The notes below the pieces were generated by a model that did not search any database, was not told where the DNA came from, and was given only the letters and a program-made list of their open reading frames with translations. The translations under genes were made by a program, and so were the position numbers. Source: Bog-756 sp963829235 (GTDB lineage Bacteria > Actinomycetota > Acidimicrobiia > Acidimicrobiales > RAAP-2). From it: a stretch of DNA of 64,000 nt. Location: contig CAWHIF010000006.1 of assembly GCA_963829235.1 (NCBI GenBank), positions 186,001 to 250,000 on the forward strand. The letters are read 5' to 3'. Shown piece after piece: positions 51,124 through 58,978 of the stretch. The stretch's first letter is position 1. Each line of letters opens with the position of its first letter.

Positions 51124-52470
51124 TCAGACGTCCAGACGGATGAGGTCGTCCATCGTCTCCCGGCGGACGACCACCCGGCTCTCGCCGTCGGCCACGAAGA
51201 CGACGGGCGGGCGGGGAACCTTGTTGTAGTTGGAGGCCATCGAATGTCCGTAGGCGCCGGTGACCGGAGTGGCCAGGATGTCCCCCACCGTCAGGTCGTC
51301 GGGCACGAAGCCCTCCGACACGACGACGTCACCCGTCTCGCAGTGCTTGCCCACGACACGGACCGATGCCGGCCGGGGGGCGCCGGCCTCCCGGGGCAGG
51401 AACGCCTCGTATCCGCTTCCGTAGAGCACGGGACGCGGGTTGTCGCTCATCCCCCCGTCCACCGATACGTAGGTCCGGTGGCCGGTGACATGCTTGATCG
51501 TCCCGACCCGGTAGAGAGTGATGGCTGCCGCAGCCACGATGGACCTCCCGGGCTCGGCGGTGACCCGGACCGAGTCCGGGATCCCCGCCTTCCGGCACGC
51601 CCGGCGCACCGAGGATGCCCACTGGGCCATCGGTGGCGCCTCCTCTCCGTTCACATAGGCGACACCGAGACCCCCGCCCACCACCAATTCGGGAAGGCCG
51701 AGGGGGGCGAAGAACTCGGCCAGCACGTCGATGGCCTGGGAGAACGGGGCCAGGGCGAACACCTGGCTCCCGAGGTGGGCGTGGATCCCGACGAACTCGA
51801 CGATCCCCCTGGCGTGGAGATCCGAAAGCCGGGCCACGGCTGCGACGGCGGCGCCCGACGCCAGCCCGAATCCGAACTTGGAGTCGTCCTGGCCGGTGCG
51901 CACGAACTCGTGGGTGTGGACCTCGACGCCGGGTGTGATGCGGGCCAGGACCTTGGCACGGACCGGCGGCGTGACTCCGGCCTGAGGGTCGGAGAGCAGG
52001 TGCTCGATCCGGTCGATCTCGTCGAACGAGTCGATCACGATACGACCGACACCCGCCTCCAGTGCCGAGGCCAGCTCGACCTCCGACTTGTTGTTCCCGT
52101 GCAGGATCAGCCGGGACGCCGGGACGCCGGCCGACACGGCCACGTGCAACTCCCCCCCGGTCGACACGTCGAGGCACATGCCCTCCTCGTGGGCCAGCCG
52201 GGCCATGGCCAGGCACAGGAATGCCTTGGTGGCGTAAGCCACGCCGTCGCCCCAGGCCTCGACCGCCTCTCGGCAGCGGGCCCGGAGGTGGGTCTCGTCG
52301 TAGACGAACAGTGGGGTGCCGACCTCCCCGGCCAGGTCGACGAGATCGACGCCGCCGACGGACAGCCGACCCGATGGACCGACCGCTGCGGTCATGGGCA
52401 ACAGGCTGGATGCGACGGGGTCGGACGCGCACCCCCGAGGGGCGACCGCGGGATCGGACTGATCGGTCAC
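51124..52470 (-). CDS. lysA: Diaminopimelate decarboxylase
   Basis: A 448-residue PLP enzyme of fold type III. The PLP Lys is in VAYATKAFLCLAMARL, and the other blocks are VSTGGELHVAVSAG, HAHLGSQVF, ELVVGGGLGVAY, EPGRSIVA and GKHCETGDVV. It performs the last lysine step and supplies or drains meso-DAP for the wall. The GTG start overlaps the argS stop (GTGA). The 45 upstream residues before GRLSVGGVDLVDLAGE are a little longer than usual but still in frame, so the start could also be an internal ATG (MTAAVGP). Confidence 0.9.
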   Translation of the reverse strand: MTDQSDPAVAPRGCASDPVASSLLPMTAAVGPSGRLSVGGVDLVDLAGEVGTPLFVYDETHLRARCREAVEAWGDGVAYATKAFLCLAMARLAHEEGMCLDVSTGGELHVAVSAGVPASRLILHGNNKSEVELASALEAGVGRIVIDSFDEIDRIEHLLSDPQAGVTPPVRAKVLARITPGVEVHTHEFVRTGQDDSKFGFGLASGAAVAAVARLSDLHARGIVEFVGIHAHLGSQVFALAPFSQAIDVLAEFFAPLGLPELVVGGGLGVAYVNGEEAPPMAQWASSVRRACRKAGIPDSVRVTAEPGRSIVAAAAITLYRVGTIKHVTGHRTYVSVDGGMSDNPRPVLYGSGYEAFLPREAGAPRPASVRVVGKHCETGDVVVSEGFVPDDLTVGDILATPVTGAYGHSMASNYNKVPRPPVVFVADGESRVVVRRETMDDLIRLDV

Positions 52471-54107
52471 AGTGCCTCCGGAGCGGACACGCCGAGGAGG
52501 CCGAGGCCGATCGACAGCCCGATCCGGGTCCCTTCGACCAGCCACAGGCGGGCCTGGGCCAGGTCCGGGTCCACGCCGTCGGCCAGGATCGGGCAGTCGT
52601 GATAGAAGCCGTGGAAGCAGGCGGCCAGCCGACGTACCCAGGTGGTCACCTTGGTCGGGGCGCGATCGACGGCGGCGTCGGCCACGACCTCGGGTAGCTC
52701 CTCGAGGCAGCGGATCAGCTCGAGCTCGCGCTCGTGGGTGAGGAGCGAGAGGTCCACCCGGGCCAGCGGTGCCCGCTCCACCCCCCGCTCGACGGCCTTT
52801 CGGCCCACCCCGCCGATCCGGGCACTCACCATCTGGACGTAGAACACCGGGTTGTCGACGGACTGCTCCCTGACCGCGGCCAGATCGAACGTGCTGGTCT
52901 GGTCGAGTGACGTCATGAGGCTGAGTATCCGGGTGGCGTCGGGCCCGATGTCAGCCACCAGCGTGTCCAGCGAGATGGCGTTGCCGGCCCGCTTCCCCAT
53001 GGTCACGGCCTCGTCCCCGTCCATCAGGGAGACCATCTGGCCGAGCTTGACCTCGAGGCGTTCCGGGTCCACGCCGAGGGCCTCGACGCCGGCCCGCAGG
53101 CTGGCCACCTGGCCGTGGTGGTCGGCACCGAAGACGTCGATGACCCGGTCGAACCCGCGGACCAAGAATTTGTCGCGGTGGTAGGCGAGATCACCGGCCA
53201 GATAGGTGGCATCGCCGTTGCTCTTCCGTAGGACCCGGTCCCGGCTGTCGCCGAGCTCGGTGGCCCGGAACCACGTGGCGCCGTCCTCCTCGAAGACCAG
53301 GCCCTTTCCGGCCAGGAGGGCGATGGTCTCGTCGACGGCTCCGCTCTCCTCGATGGACGCCTGGCTGTACCACTCGTCGAACACGATGCCCACCGAGGCC
53401 AGTGAGGCCCGGATGTGATCGAGGATCCCCTCTGCCGCCCACCGGCCCGCGGCGGTCACCTCGTCGGGTCCGTCGTAGCTCGCGGCCAGTTCGGTCACGT
53501 ACTCGCCCTGGTAGCCGCCCTCGGGCACCGGTTGCCCGTGACGGCGGGCCAGCAGGCTCTCACCCAGGGTCCTGATCTGACCACCGGTGTCGTTGACGTA
53601 GTACTCGCGGCTCACCTGGTATCCCGTGCGGGCCAGGACCCGGGCCAGCGAATCGCCGTAGCTGCCCCACCACCCGTTGCCCACGTGGATGGGACCGGTC
53701 GGATTGGCCGAGATGAACTCGACCTGGACGCGCTCGCCGTGGCCCACGTCGGGACGGGCGTAGCCGTCCTCGCCTTCGTCGAGGAGCTCGGACAGGGCAT
53801 CGTGCAGCCAGCCGTCGTCCAGCCGGAAATTGATGAATCCGGGTCCGGCGATCTCGATGTCCGTGGTGTGGGCGGGCGGATCCGCTTTGAGCGCCTCGAC
53901 CAGGGATGAGGCCAGGGCCCGGGGATTGGTCCCGGCTCGCTTGGCCATGACCAGGGCGATGTTGGTCGACCAGTCACCATGCTCCCGCCGGGCCGGGCGC
54001 TCGAGATGGACCGACGCCGGGTCGACGTCCAGGGGCAGCGCGTCCCGCTCGGCCACGGTGGTGACCGCGTCGCTGACGGCTCGGGCAAGGTGATCTCGGG
54101 TCGGCAT
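52467..54107 (-). CDS. argS: Arginyl-tRNA synthetase
   Basis: A 546-residue class I aminoacyl-tRNA synthetase. The HIGH-like motif is SANPTGPIHVGN (about 131), the N-terminal Arg-specific domain includes RREHGDWSTNIAL, and the KMSKS position is the degenerate VTMGKRAGNAI, typical of ArgRS. A C-terminal DALR anticodon-binding domain follows, with FYHDCPIL. It charges tRNA-Arg before the lysA-hom-thrC run, in the order conserved in actinobacteria. A tRNA-Arg gene lies 132 bp upstream on the other strand. Confidence 0.92.
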   Translation of the reverse strand: MPTRDHLARAVSDAVTTVAERDALPLDVDPASVHLERPARREHGDWSTNIALVMAKRAGTNPRALASSLVEALKADPPAHTTDIEIAGPGFINFRLDDGWLHDALSELLDEGEDGYARPDVGHGERVQVEFISANPTGPIHVGNGWWGSYGDSLARVLARTGYQVSREYYVNDTGGQIRTLGESLLARRHGQPVPEGGYQGEYVTELAASYDGPDEVTAAGRWAAEGILDHIRASLASVGIVFDEWYSQASIEESGAVDETIALLAGKGLVFEEDGATWFRATELGDSRDRVLRKSNGDATYLAGDLAYHRDKFLVRGFDRVIDVFGADHHGQVASLRAGVEALGVDPERLEVKLGQMVSLMDGDEAVTMGKRAGNAISLDTLVADIGPDATRILSLMTSLDQTSTFDLAAVREQSVDNPVFYVQMVSARIGGVGRKAVERGVERAPLARVDLSLLTHERELELIRCLEELPEVVADAAVDRAPTKVTTWVRRLAACFHGFYHDCPILADGVDPDLAQARLWLVEGTRIGLSIGLGLLGVSAPEAL

Positions 54108-54239
54108 GTAGCTGCGAGGATACGTCGTCGCGGGGCGTCGGCCGTCTTGGCCGGGTCCCGGTCAGGTGCCGTCGCACTACAGTTGGCTCTCCGTGAGGGG
54201 AACGATCGGTCCGACGGACCAGGGTTCCCGCCGTCGCAC

Positions 54240-54311
54240 GCCCTCGTAGCTCAGCGGATAGAGCATCGGCCTCCGGAGCCGTGTGCGCAGGTTCGAGTCC
54301 TGCCGAGGGCG
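54240..54311 (+). tRNA. tRNA-Arg(CCG)
   Basis: A 72-nt cloverleaf. Acceptor arms are GCCCTCG and CGAGGGC with discriminator G, the D-arm is GCTC/GAGC, the anticodon loop CTCCGGA contains CCG, and the T-loop GTTCGAGTC has its stem. CCA is not encoded. The anticodon stem carries one mismatch at its top. It reads CGG Arg codons and is divergent from argS. Confidence 0.9.
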
Positions 54312-54376
54312 CTGCCGTGGGCGCAGAACATGGCCGCGGTCGCCCACCGGGGCATCCGGGGACCGGGCGGCCGGGG

Positions 54377-55600
54377 TCAGGACCAGTGACCGCCCTCGAC
54401 CAGCTCGAGGTACTCGGCCCGGGCGTCGCCTTCCCCCTCCGGGCGGTACAGCTCCGGCACGTCATCTTCCACTCGGCTCCCGTCAGACCCCTCCCCCGTC
54501 GATCCGCGCCGACCGCCCGGCCGGCGGCGGTCGAGATAGTGCACGGCCATGTCCGAGGCCACCGTGCGGGCCAGCTGCACCGCGCTGGCCAGGCTGCCGT
54601 CGGATGTCGCCGAGACGAACCGGCTGTCGTCGTGGTCCTCACCGCCCCACCGGGCCATGCCGACCTTGCGCTCCCTCGTCCGCCACCATCGCCACCACAC
54701 CTGGTCGTGGGCCAGGGCCGCGGGCAACGACTCGGGCACCGGGGTGCCGAGCACCATCCGTGCCCGCTCCAGCTGCATGGCCGCCACCAGCCCCACCCGG
54801 TACCGGCCGGCTCGGCGGACGAGCTCGTCCCAGTCGGTGGCCTCGCTCATGATCATCTGGTCGAGGTCCTTCAGCCAGACGAGCTGGTCGCCGCCGGAGA
54901 GAGATCCGTGCAGACAGAGGTACAAGATGCCGTCGACGGTATCGAGCGTGGCCACGTCGGTCCCGCCCAGACGTACCGTCCTCCTCCGTTCGAAGAGCTC
55001 CTCTGGGGCCATGGTGAACCGCGACCGGACCGACGGGGTGACCAGCACGTGCCAGTGGAGATCGGCGAGCATCCCGTCGGGGAGGACCATCGGCACCTCG
55101 GCCCGCATGAGCTCCACCATCATCGGCCAGTTGAGGTCGGTCACATGGCCACCGGCGGCCTCGATACCCGCCAGCGCCGTCGACAGATCGGTGGCCGCCA
55201 CCACGATGTCGAGGTCCTCGTAGAGGCGGGCGCCGGGATCGCGGTAGCCGATTTCGGCCAGCACCGGGCCCTTGACCACCAACCACGGATGCTCGAGCTT
55301 CCCAAGCGCTTCGGCCACGGTCTGGAGCTCCTGCAGGCACCGCTGGTGGGAGAGCGAGGCCATCTGGTAGGCGGTGCGCAGGCCGGCGAACTCGGCACCG
55401 TCCATCCCCAGCTCGGAGAGGGACCGGTACACCACTCCCGGCACCCGGTGATGACAGGCGCGCTCGACCAGTCGGTCGGCCGGAACCTGGTCGACCAGGA
55501 CCAGTGGGTCGGTTGTCCGGGCCTCGCGCCTCCGGGTCAGCTGGACAAGGGCACGGCCGACGCCCTCGTCCAGGCCTCGGGGCCCGCCTCCCACACTCAC
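54377..55600 (-). CDS. Nucleotidyltransferase (PF14907-like) of a RiPP cluster
   Basis: A 407-residue protein with a Pol-beta-type nucleotidyltransferase core. It has LVVKGPVLAEIGYRDPGARL and the metal pair in LYEDLDIVV (D129, D131), followed by TDLNWPMMVEL and LVWLKDLDQM. Family PF14907 members occur beside lasso-peptide genes such as the paeninodin cluster. The GTG start overlaps the stop of the HPr-kinase-like gene (GTGA). This is the last gene of the leftward RiPP unit, ending next to the tRNA. It may nucleotidylate the peptide product or act in self-protection; this is inferred from context. Confidence 0.7.
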   Translation of the reverse strand: MSVGGGPRGLDEGVGRALVQLTRRREARTTDPLVLVDQVPADRLVERACHHRVPGVVYRSLSELGMDGAEFAGLRTAYQMASLSHQRCLQELQTVAEALGKLEHPWLVVKGPVLAEIGYRDPGARLYEDLDIVVAATDLSTALAGIEAAGGHVTDLNWPMMVELMRAEVPMVLPDGMLADLHWHVLVTPSVRSRFTMAPEELFERRRTVRLGGTDVATLDTVDGILYLCLHGSLSGGDQLVWLKDLDQMIMSEATDWDELVRRAGRYRVGLVAAMQLERARMVLGTPVPESLPAALAHDQVWWRWWRTRERKVGMARWGGEDHDDSRFVSATSDGSLASAVQLARTVASDMAVHYLDRRRPGGRRGSTGEGSDGSRVEDDVPELYRPEGEGDARAEYLELVEGGHWS

Positions 55601-56562
55601 GAGACCAGGTCGGTGACGCATGCCACCGCGGCGTCCAGATCCGAGCCCACCCGGAACCTCATGCAGGGGACGGACTCGACCAGTGCGGCCAGCATGTCGA
55701 GATGGGCCTGGCTCGCCGCCGGATCGGTGAGGAGCACGTTGGGCAAGAGGCCGATGAGCGCCTCGGACGGCGCCAGCGGTTCGACCTCGGAACCCGGACC
55801 CGCGACCACCTGTGGAGCGATCAGGACGGCCGGACGGCAGCCGGTGAGCGGCGTGATACCGAAGACATCCTCGATGCGAAAGCTGTGCTTCTCGCGACCC
55901 GCCACCAAGGGCGCCCCGGCGAGATGACCGAGCTCGGGGATTCTCGCCACCGTGTTGTCCGTCACGTCGACCTCATCGGGAAACCCGGCCACCCAGATGC
56001 CATCGGGCGACGAGGTGAGGAAGACCGTGTCATCGGAGAGAAAATCGAAGCCGGCCCGGACCAACGTCACCGACGTGGTCGACTTGCCGGAACCACTTGC
56101 TCCCGGGATGAGCACGCCCTTGCCGCGGAGCGCCAAGCCGGCGGCGTGCAACGGGAAACGCTCGAAACGCTTCATCGTCTCGACGAGGGCGATGGTCAAC
56201 AGAGGGTGGGTGGCGAGCACCTCGTCACCCGGTTCGGTGCCGGTGATCGAGAGCTGGATGAGCCCCTGGCCGGGTGAGCACAGGAGCCGGGCGCGGTGCT
56301 CGTAGTCGACGAACAACTGGTCCGGACCGTCGAAGTAGTCGATCTGCGCGCTGGGAGCGTCATAGATCGGACGGCCGACGCCGCCCGGCTCCGGAGGCCA
56401 GCTCCGGTCCCCGCCCGGCCCCCGCACCTCCACCACCAGGTCGGGGGGCCGGGTGCCGGCGGTTCGGAGGCAACGGAGCCGGGAACCGACGAGCTCGGCG
56501 ACCGACGGCTCCTCGCATCTGACCTCGACACCGAGGCCTCCGAGTTCGTAGGTGGCGCTCAC
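55597..56562 (-). CDS. HPr kinase/phosphorylase-like protein of a RiPP cluster
   Basis: A 321-residue HprK-like ATPase. A variable N-terminal half precedes FPLHAAGLALRGKGVLI and Walker A PGASGSGKSTTSV (about 153-165). The acidic SDDTVFL segment and C-terminal VLIAPQVVAG follow. It has no HPr partner nearby. In paeninodin-type lasso clusters a homologue phosphorylates a Ser of the peptide. It starts with GTG behind GGAGG. The neighbour order B1-B2-kinase-nucleotidyltransferase strongly suggests peptide tailoring. Confidence 0.75.
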   Translation of the reverse strand: MSATYELGGLGVEVRCEEPSVAELVGSRLRCLRTAGTRPPDLVVEVRGPGGDRSWPPEPGGVGRPIYDAPSAQIDYFDGPDQLFVDYEHRARLLCSPGQGLIQLSITGTEPGDEVLATHPLLTIALVETMKRFERFPLHAAGLALRGKGVLIPGASGSGKSTTSVTLVRAGFDFLSDDTVFLTSSPDGIWVAGFPDEVDVTDNTVARIPELGHLAGAPLVAGREKHSFRIEDVFGITPLTGCRPAVLIAPQVVAGPGSEVEPLAPSEALIGLLPNVLLTDPAASQAHLDMLAALVESVPCMRFRVGSDLDAAVACVTDLVS

Positions 56563-56605
56563 CGGCCCCTCCGGCCTCACCGGCACAGCCGGTTCCGGGC
56601 CGGTC

Positions 56606-57070
56606 TCAGTGGGTCACACCTTCCGGTGTCAGCCGGACCACCTCGGTGAACTTCGACAGAGGATCGACACGTTCGAGCAGTGGTTCGCCGGCCTTGTCCA
56701 GCCAGCAGTGACCCGCCACCTCCCCCTCGTCGGAGCCGACCCCGAAGCACAGCGAGACGTCATCGCCGGCTCGACGGAGCGCATAGTACAGGGTGACCCC
56801 CCGGGTCAGGCAGCCCGGCCGTACGAACGGGTGTCCGCGCCGGATGATGCCGTCGACCCAGGCGCCCATCTGGTCCTCGATCCGAACACTGTCCGCGGGG
56901 TCGATCGGAGCGGGGGTCCGGGCCGGCTCGATCCATCGCTGGAGCCTCGGCAGGCCGGCGCGAACCAGGAAGGGTGCGGCGACCGCCATCACGGCCAACC
57001 GCGCCAGCAGCAGGGGTGGGGGCGTCCGCGCGACCGTCGGCCCGTTCGGTGTGCTACACCTCGATGACAA
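56606..57070 (-). CDS. McjB-like (B2) transglutaminase-fold leader peptidase
   Basis: A 154-residue protein of the lasso B2/McjB C-terminal group. A short hydrophobic N-terminus (LLLARLAVMAVAAPFLV) leads to the catalytic triad region. Cys87 lies in RPGCLTRGVTLYYALRRAG, His121 in GHCWLD and Asp125 follows. B2 removes the leader after the conserved Thr. The start is best read as TTG with GGAGCAGG upstream, overlapping the B1 gene by 17 bp. An ATG about 28 codons later would remove the usual N-terminus. Confidence 0.75.
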   Translation of the reverse strand: MSSRCSTPNGPTVARTPPPLLLARLAVMAVAAPFLVRAGLPRLQRWIEPARTPAPIDPADSVRIEDQMGAWVDGIIRRGHPFVRPGCLTRGVTLYYALRRAGDDVSLCFGVGSDEGEVAGHCWLDKAGEPLLERVDPLSKFTEVVRLTPEGVTH

Positions 57071-57329
57071 GTCCTGCTCCGGCGAGGTGTTCGAGAAGCA
57101 CGCCGGTGTCGTCCAACGCCGTGTCGACGGGGACGTCGTACTCGGAACAGATCGTCTCAGCCACCTGAACCACCGTCCGTGTGCCGTCGCACAGGTCCCA
57201 GACGCGTTTACCCACATCGTTGAGAGCGAAGTACTCGCCGCTCTCGATGTCGAGGAGTACCGCCTGGCCCTCGACTTCTTGGACCATGACCCGATCCCGC
57301 CGACCGAAGACGCTGTTGTGGTCTAACAC
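57054..57329 (-). CDS. PqqD-family (B1) RiPP precursor-recognition protein
   Basis: A 91-residue stand-alone PqqD/RRE protein. It has VQEVEGQAVLLDIESGEYFALNDVGKRVWDLCD, then RTVVQVAETICSEYDVPVDT and a helical end. Such B1 proteins bind the YxxPxL motif of lasso leaders and deliver the precursor to B2. It starts with GTG and lies 42 bp after the precursor gene. Order A-B1-B2 is typical of actinobacterial lasso operons. Confidence 0.85.
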   Translation of the reverse strand: MLDHNSVFGRRDRVMVQEVEGQAVLLDIESGEYFALNDVGKRVWDLCDGTRTVVQVAETICSEYDVPVDTALDDTGVLLEHLAGAGLVIEV

Positions 57330-57371
57330 CTCAGCGTCAACGGTTCGGCCAGATCAAGGAGACCAAGTGGC

Positions 57372-57485
57372 CTAGTAAGGCTGGTGGTAGTTGAAGCTGA
57401 ACTTGGTCAGTTCACGGAGAAGGCCGAGGCGTTGGAGCTCCGGCTTCTCGTACGCACGCTTTTCGTTCTTTGCTGCCCCATTCAT
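57372..57485 (-). CDS. RiPP precursor peptide with lasso-type leader
   Basis: A 37-residue peptide too short for usual gene calling. An AAAGGGG ribosome-binding site precedes its ATG. The leader matches YxxPxLx3Gx5Tx exactly: Y12, P15, L17, G21 and T27, the lasso-peptide pattern read by B1 and B2. Cleavage after residue 28 would give the core FSFNYHQPY. A lasso needs Asp or Glu at core position 7, 8 or 9, and there is none; the core also does not start with Gly. The product is therefore probably not a lasso. It is the first gene of the A-B1-B2-kinase-nucleotidyltransferase unit. Confidence 0.75.
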   Translation of the reverse strand: MNGAAKNEKRAYEKPELQRLGLLRELTKFSFNYHQPY

Positions 57486-57511
57486 TGCTGCCCCTTTCTT
57501 TGGTTCAGCGA

Positions 57512-57542
57512 ATTCTACCACCGGGACCGGCAATTACGGCAA
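57512..57542 (-). promoter_or_regulatory. Candidate promoter of the RiPP cluster
   Basis: Minus-strand TAGAAT (57512-57517) is a good -10 box about 27 bp before the precursor ATG, and TTGCCG (57537-57542) lies 19 bp upstream of it. The spacer is a little long. A start near 57505 would give a 20-nt leader. Confidence 0.3.
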
Positions 57543-57577
57543 CCATTTCCCCCCGTTGCGCCGACGACCGGCCCCGA

Positions 57578-58318
57578 TCAGCTGCGAGATCGGCCGGCTC
57601 CCGATTCCCCCGTCGGCCCGGGTTCGGGGGCCAACCCCGACTGCCGGAGCGTCACGTTGAACCGCCCGGCCTCCACTCCGAGCGTGGGGTCGCCGGTGCC
57701 CGGCAGGACCTTGGGCACACCGTGGAAGGCAAGCCGAGAAGGACCACCGAACACGAACAGGTCGCCCGATTCGAGGGCGACGTCGGTCCACGGCCGCCCC
57801 CGGCCCGAGGGGGAGCCGAACCGGAACACACAGGTGTCGCCGAGGCTCAGTGACACCACCGGTGCCGGGCAGCGCTCGTCGCGGTCGGCATGCATGCCCA
57901 TCCGTGCGCCGGGGCCGTACCAGTTGACGAGAGCCACATCGGGCCGGTACTCGGCCGCCGCCGTGGACGGTGTGCTCGGATCCTTCCCCAGCACCTCCGG
58001 GTCGACGGCGGCGGCGTCGGCGAGCGCCCGTCGGCCGAGGTCGCCGAGCCAGTCGGGAAACCCGGCCACCCTCCCACCGTCACCGTCGTCCACGGTCCGC
58101 GAGTAGCGGTAGGGATACCAGTGCCAACCCAGGCAGGTGATCTGCACCGACATCGTCCCGCCTCTCGGCATGCGGGGGGCGCGGAGGCCTCCCGCCTGCT
58201 CGGCCCACCCACGGCACGAGGCGACCAGCGTCCGTTGGCCGGCAGCGTCGAGCCACCCGGGAAGGTGGACCGCCCCGGGAGCCACGACCGATGGGCTGCG
58301 GGGAATGAGGCTCACCAC
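57578..58318 (-). CDS. alkB: AlkB-like 2OG-Fe(II) dioxygenase (DNA/RNA alkylation repair)
   Basis: A 246-residue dioxygenase. The Fe ligands are in GMHADRDE (H-x-D) and the late FHGV His. The 2OG-binding Arg lies in RFNVTLRQ, and QITCLGWHWYPYRYS matches the nucleotide-recognition region. It demethylates N1-methyladenine and N3-methylcytosine in DNA or RNA. Slightly longer than E. coli AlkB (216). It lies just upstream of the RiPP precursor but has the standard repair-enzyme motifs, so a tailoring role is less likely. Confidence 0.78.
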   Translation of the reverse strand: MVSLIPRSPSVVAPGAVHLPGWLDAAGQRTLVASCRGWAEQAGGLRAPRMPRGGTMSVQITCLGWHWYPYRYSRTVDDGDGGRVAGFPDWLGDLGRRALADAAAVDPEVLGKDPSTPSTAAAEYRPDVALVNWYGPGARMGMHADRDERCPAPVVSLSLGDTCVFRFGSPSGRGRPWTDVALESGDLFVFGGPSRLAFHGVPKVLPGTGDPTLGVEAGRFNVTLRQSGLAPEPGPTGESGAGRSRS

Positions 58319-58429
58319 CGGCCGGCCACCCGTCCGGCGGCCCTTGACGCCACCCGGTCCATATCGAGATCCTCGCGCATCCCCCCGAGCTCGGGACGTC
58401 GTCGACCGGGAAAGGTGGAGACCCGCGGA

Positions 58430-58978
58430 TCAGGAGCGGGCCTCAGGCCCGGGTGGGGCCGTCGGGGTGGGGTCCTGCTTGGCCAGCCAGCGCAGGCGGG
58501 CGGCGCGCGCGTCCCACGAATAGACGACCGCGGTGCCGGCCAGCCGGTCGTGGAGAGCATGACGGTCCCGGTTGGTGAGGATGCCGACGAACCCGAGCCC
58601 GAGGATGAGGAAGCTGAGTGGAAGGGCGAGCGTTCGCAGCACGGCCTGGCGCGGTCCGATCGGCGAGCCGTCGGTTGTGACCACCCGGATCCCGAGGACG
58701 GCCATCCCGAGTGTCTTCCCGCTCAGCGACCACTGGTATGCGAAGTAGATGAACTCCCACACCACGGCCGCGATCAACGAGGCGATCTGGTGGCTGCGCA
58801 ACGAGAACGACGAACCCGTGACCAGCTGGACGGAGAAGGCCAAGGCCGCCGCGCCCACCGTGAACAGGCCCCACGAGGCGCCCACGTCGGCGGCGAAGGC
58901 GACCAGCCGGCTGACCGCTCCCGCGTAGTGGCCCTGCCGGCCTTCGATGGGCTCGGCCGCCAAGACTTGTGCACTCAC
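58430..58978 (-). CDS. RDD-family membrane protein
   Basis: A 182-residue protein with four helices and the RDD hallmark. Arg-Asp lie in AGAVSRLVAFAADVG, and SGKTLGMAVLGIRVVTTDG marks the second conserved block, with DRLAGTAVV near the end. RDD proteins are proposed transporters or chaperones of unknown substrate. Its ATG overlaps the stop of the repeat protein upstream (ATGA), so the two are made together. Confidence 0.8.
   Translation of the reverse strand: MSAQVLAAEPIEGRQGHYAGAVSRLVAFAADVGASWGLFTVGAAALAFSVQLVTGSSFSLRSHQIASLIAAVVWEFIYFAYQWSLSGKTLGMAVLGIRVVTTDGSPIGPRQAVLRTLALPLSFLILGLGFVGILTNRDRHALHDRLAGTAVVYSWDARAARLRWLAKQDPTPTAPPGPEARS

Noticed and set aside
57372..57485. Calling the peptide a true lasso peptide
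   Set aside because: The leader fits but the core has no Asp or Glu acceptor and no cyclase gene is present, so only a lasso-like RiPP call is supported.
57578..58318. AlkB-like enzyme as a RiPP tailoring oxygenase
   Set aside because: It has the full nucleic-acid repair motif set and lies upstream, outside the precursor-led operon. A role in the cluster cannot be excluded but is not supported.
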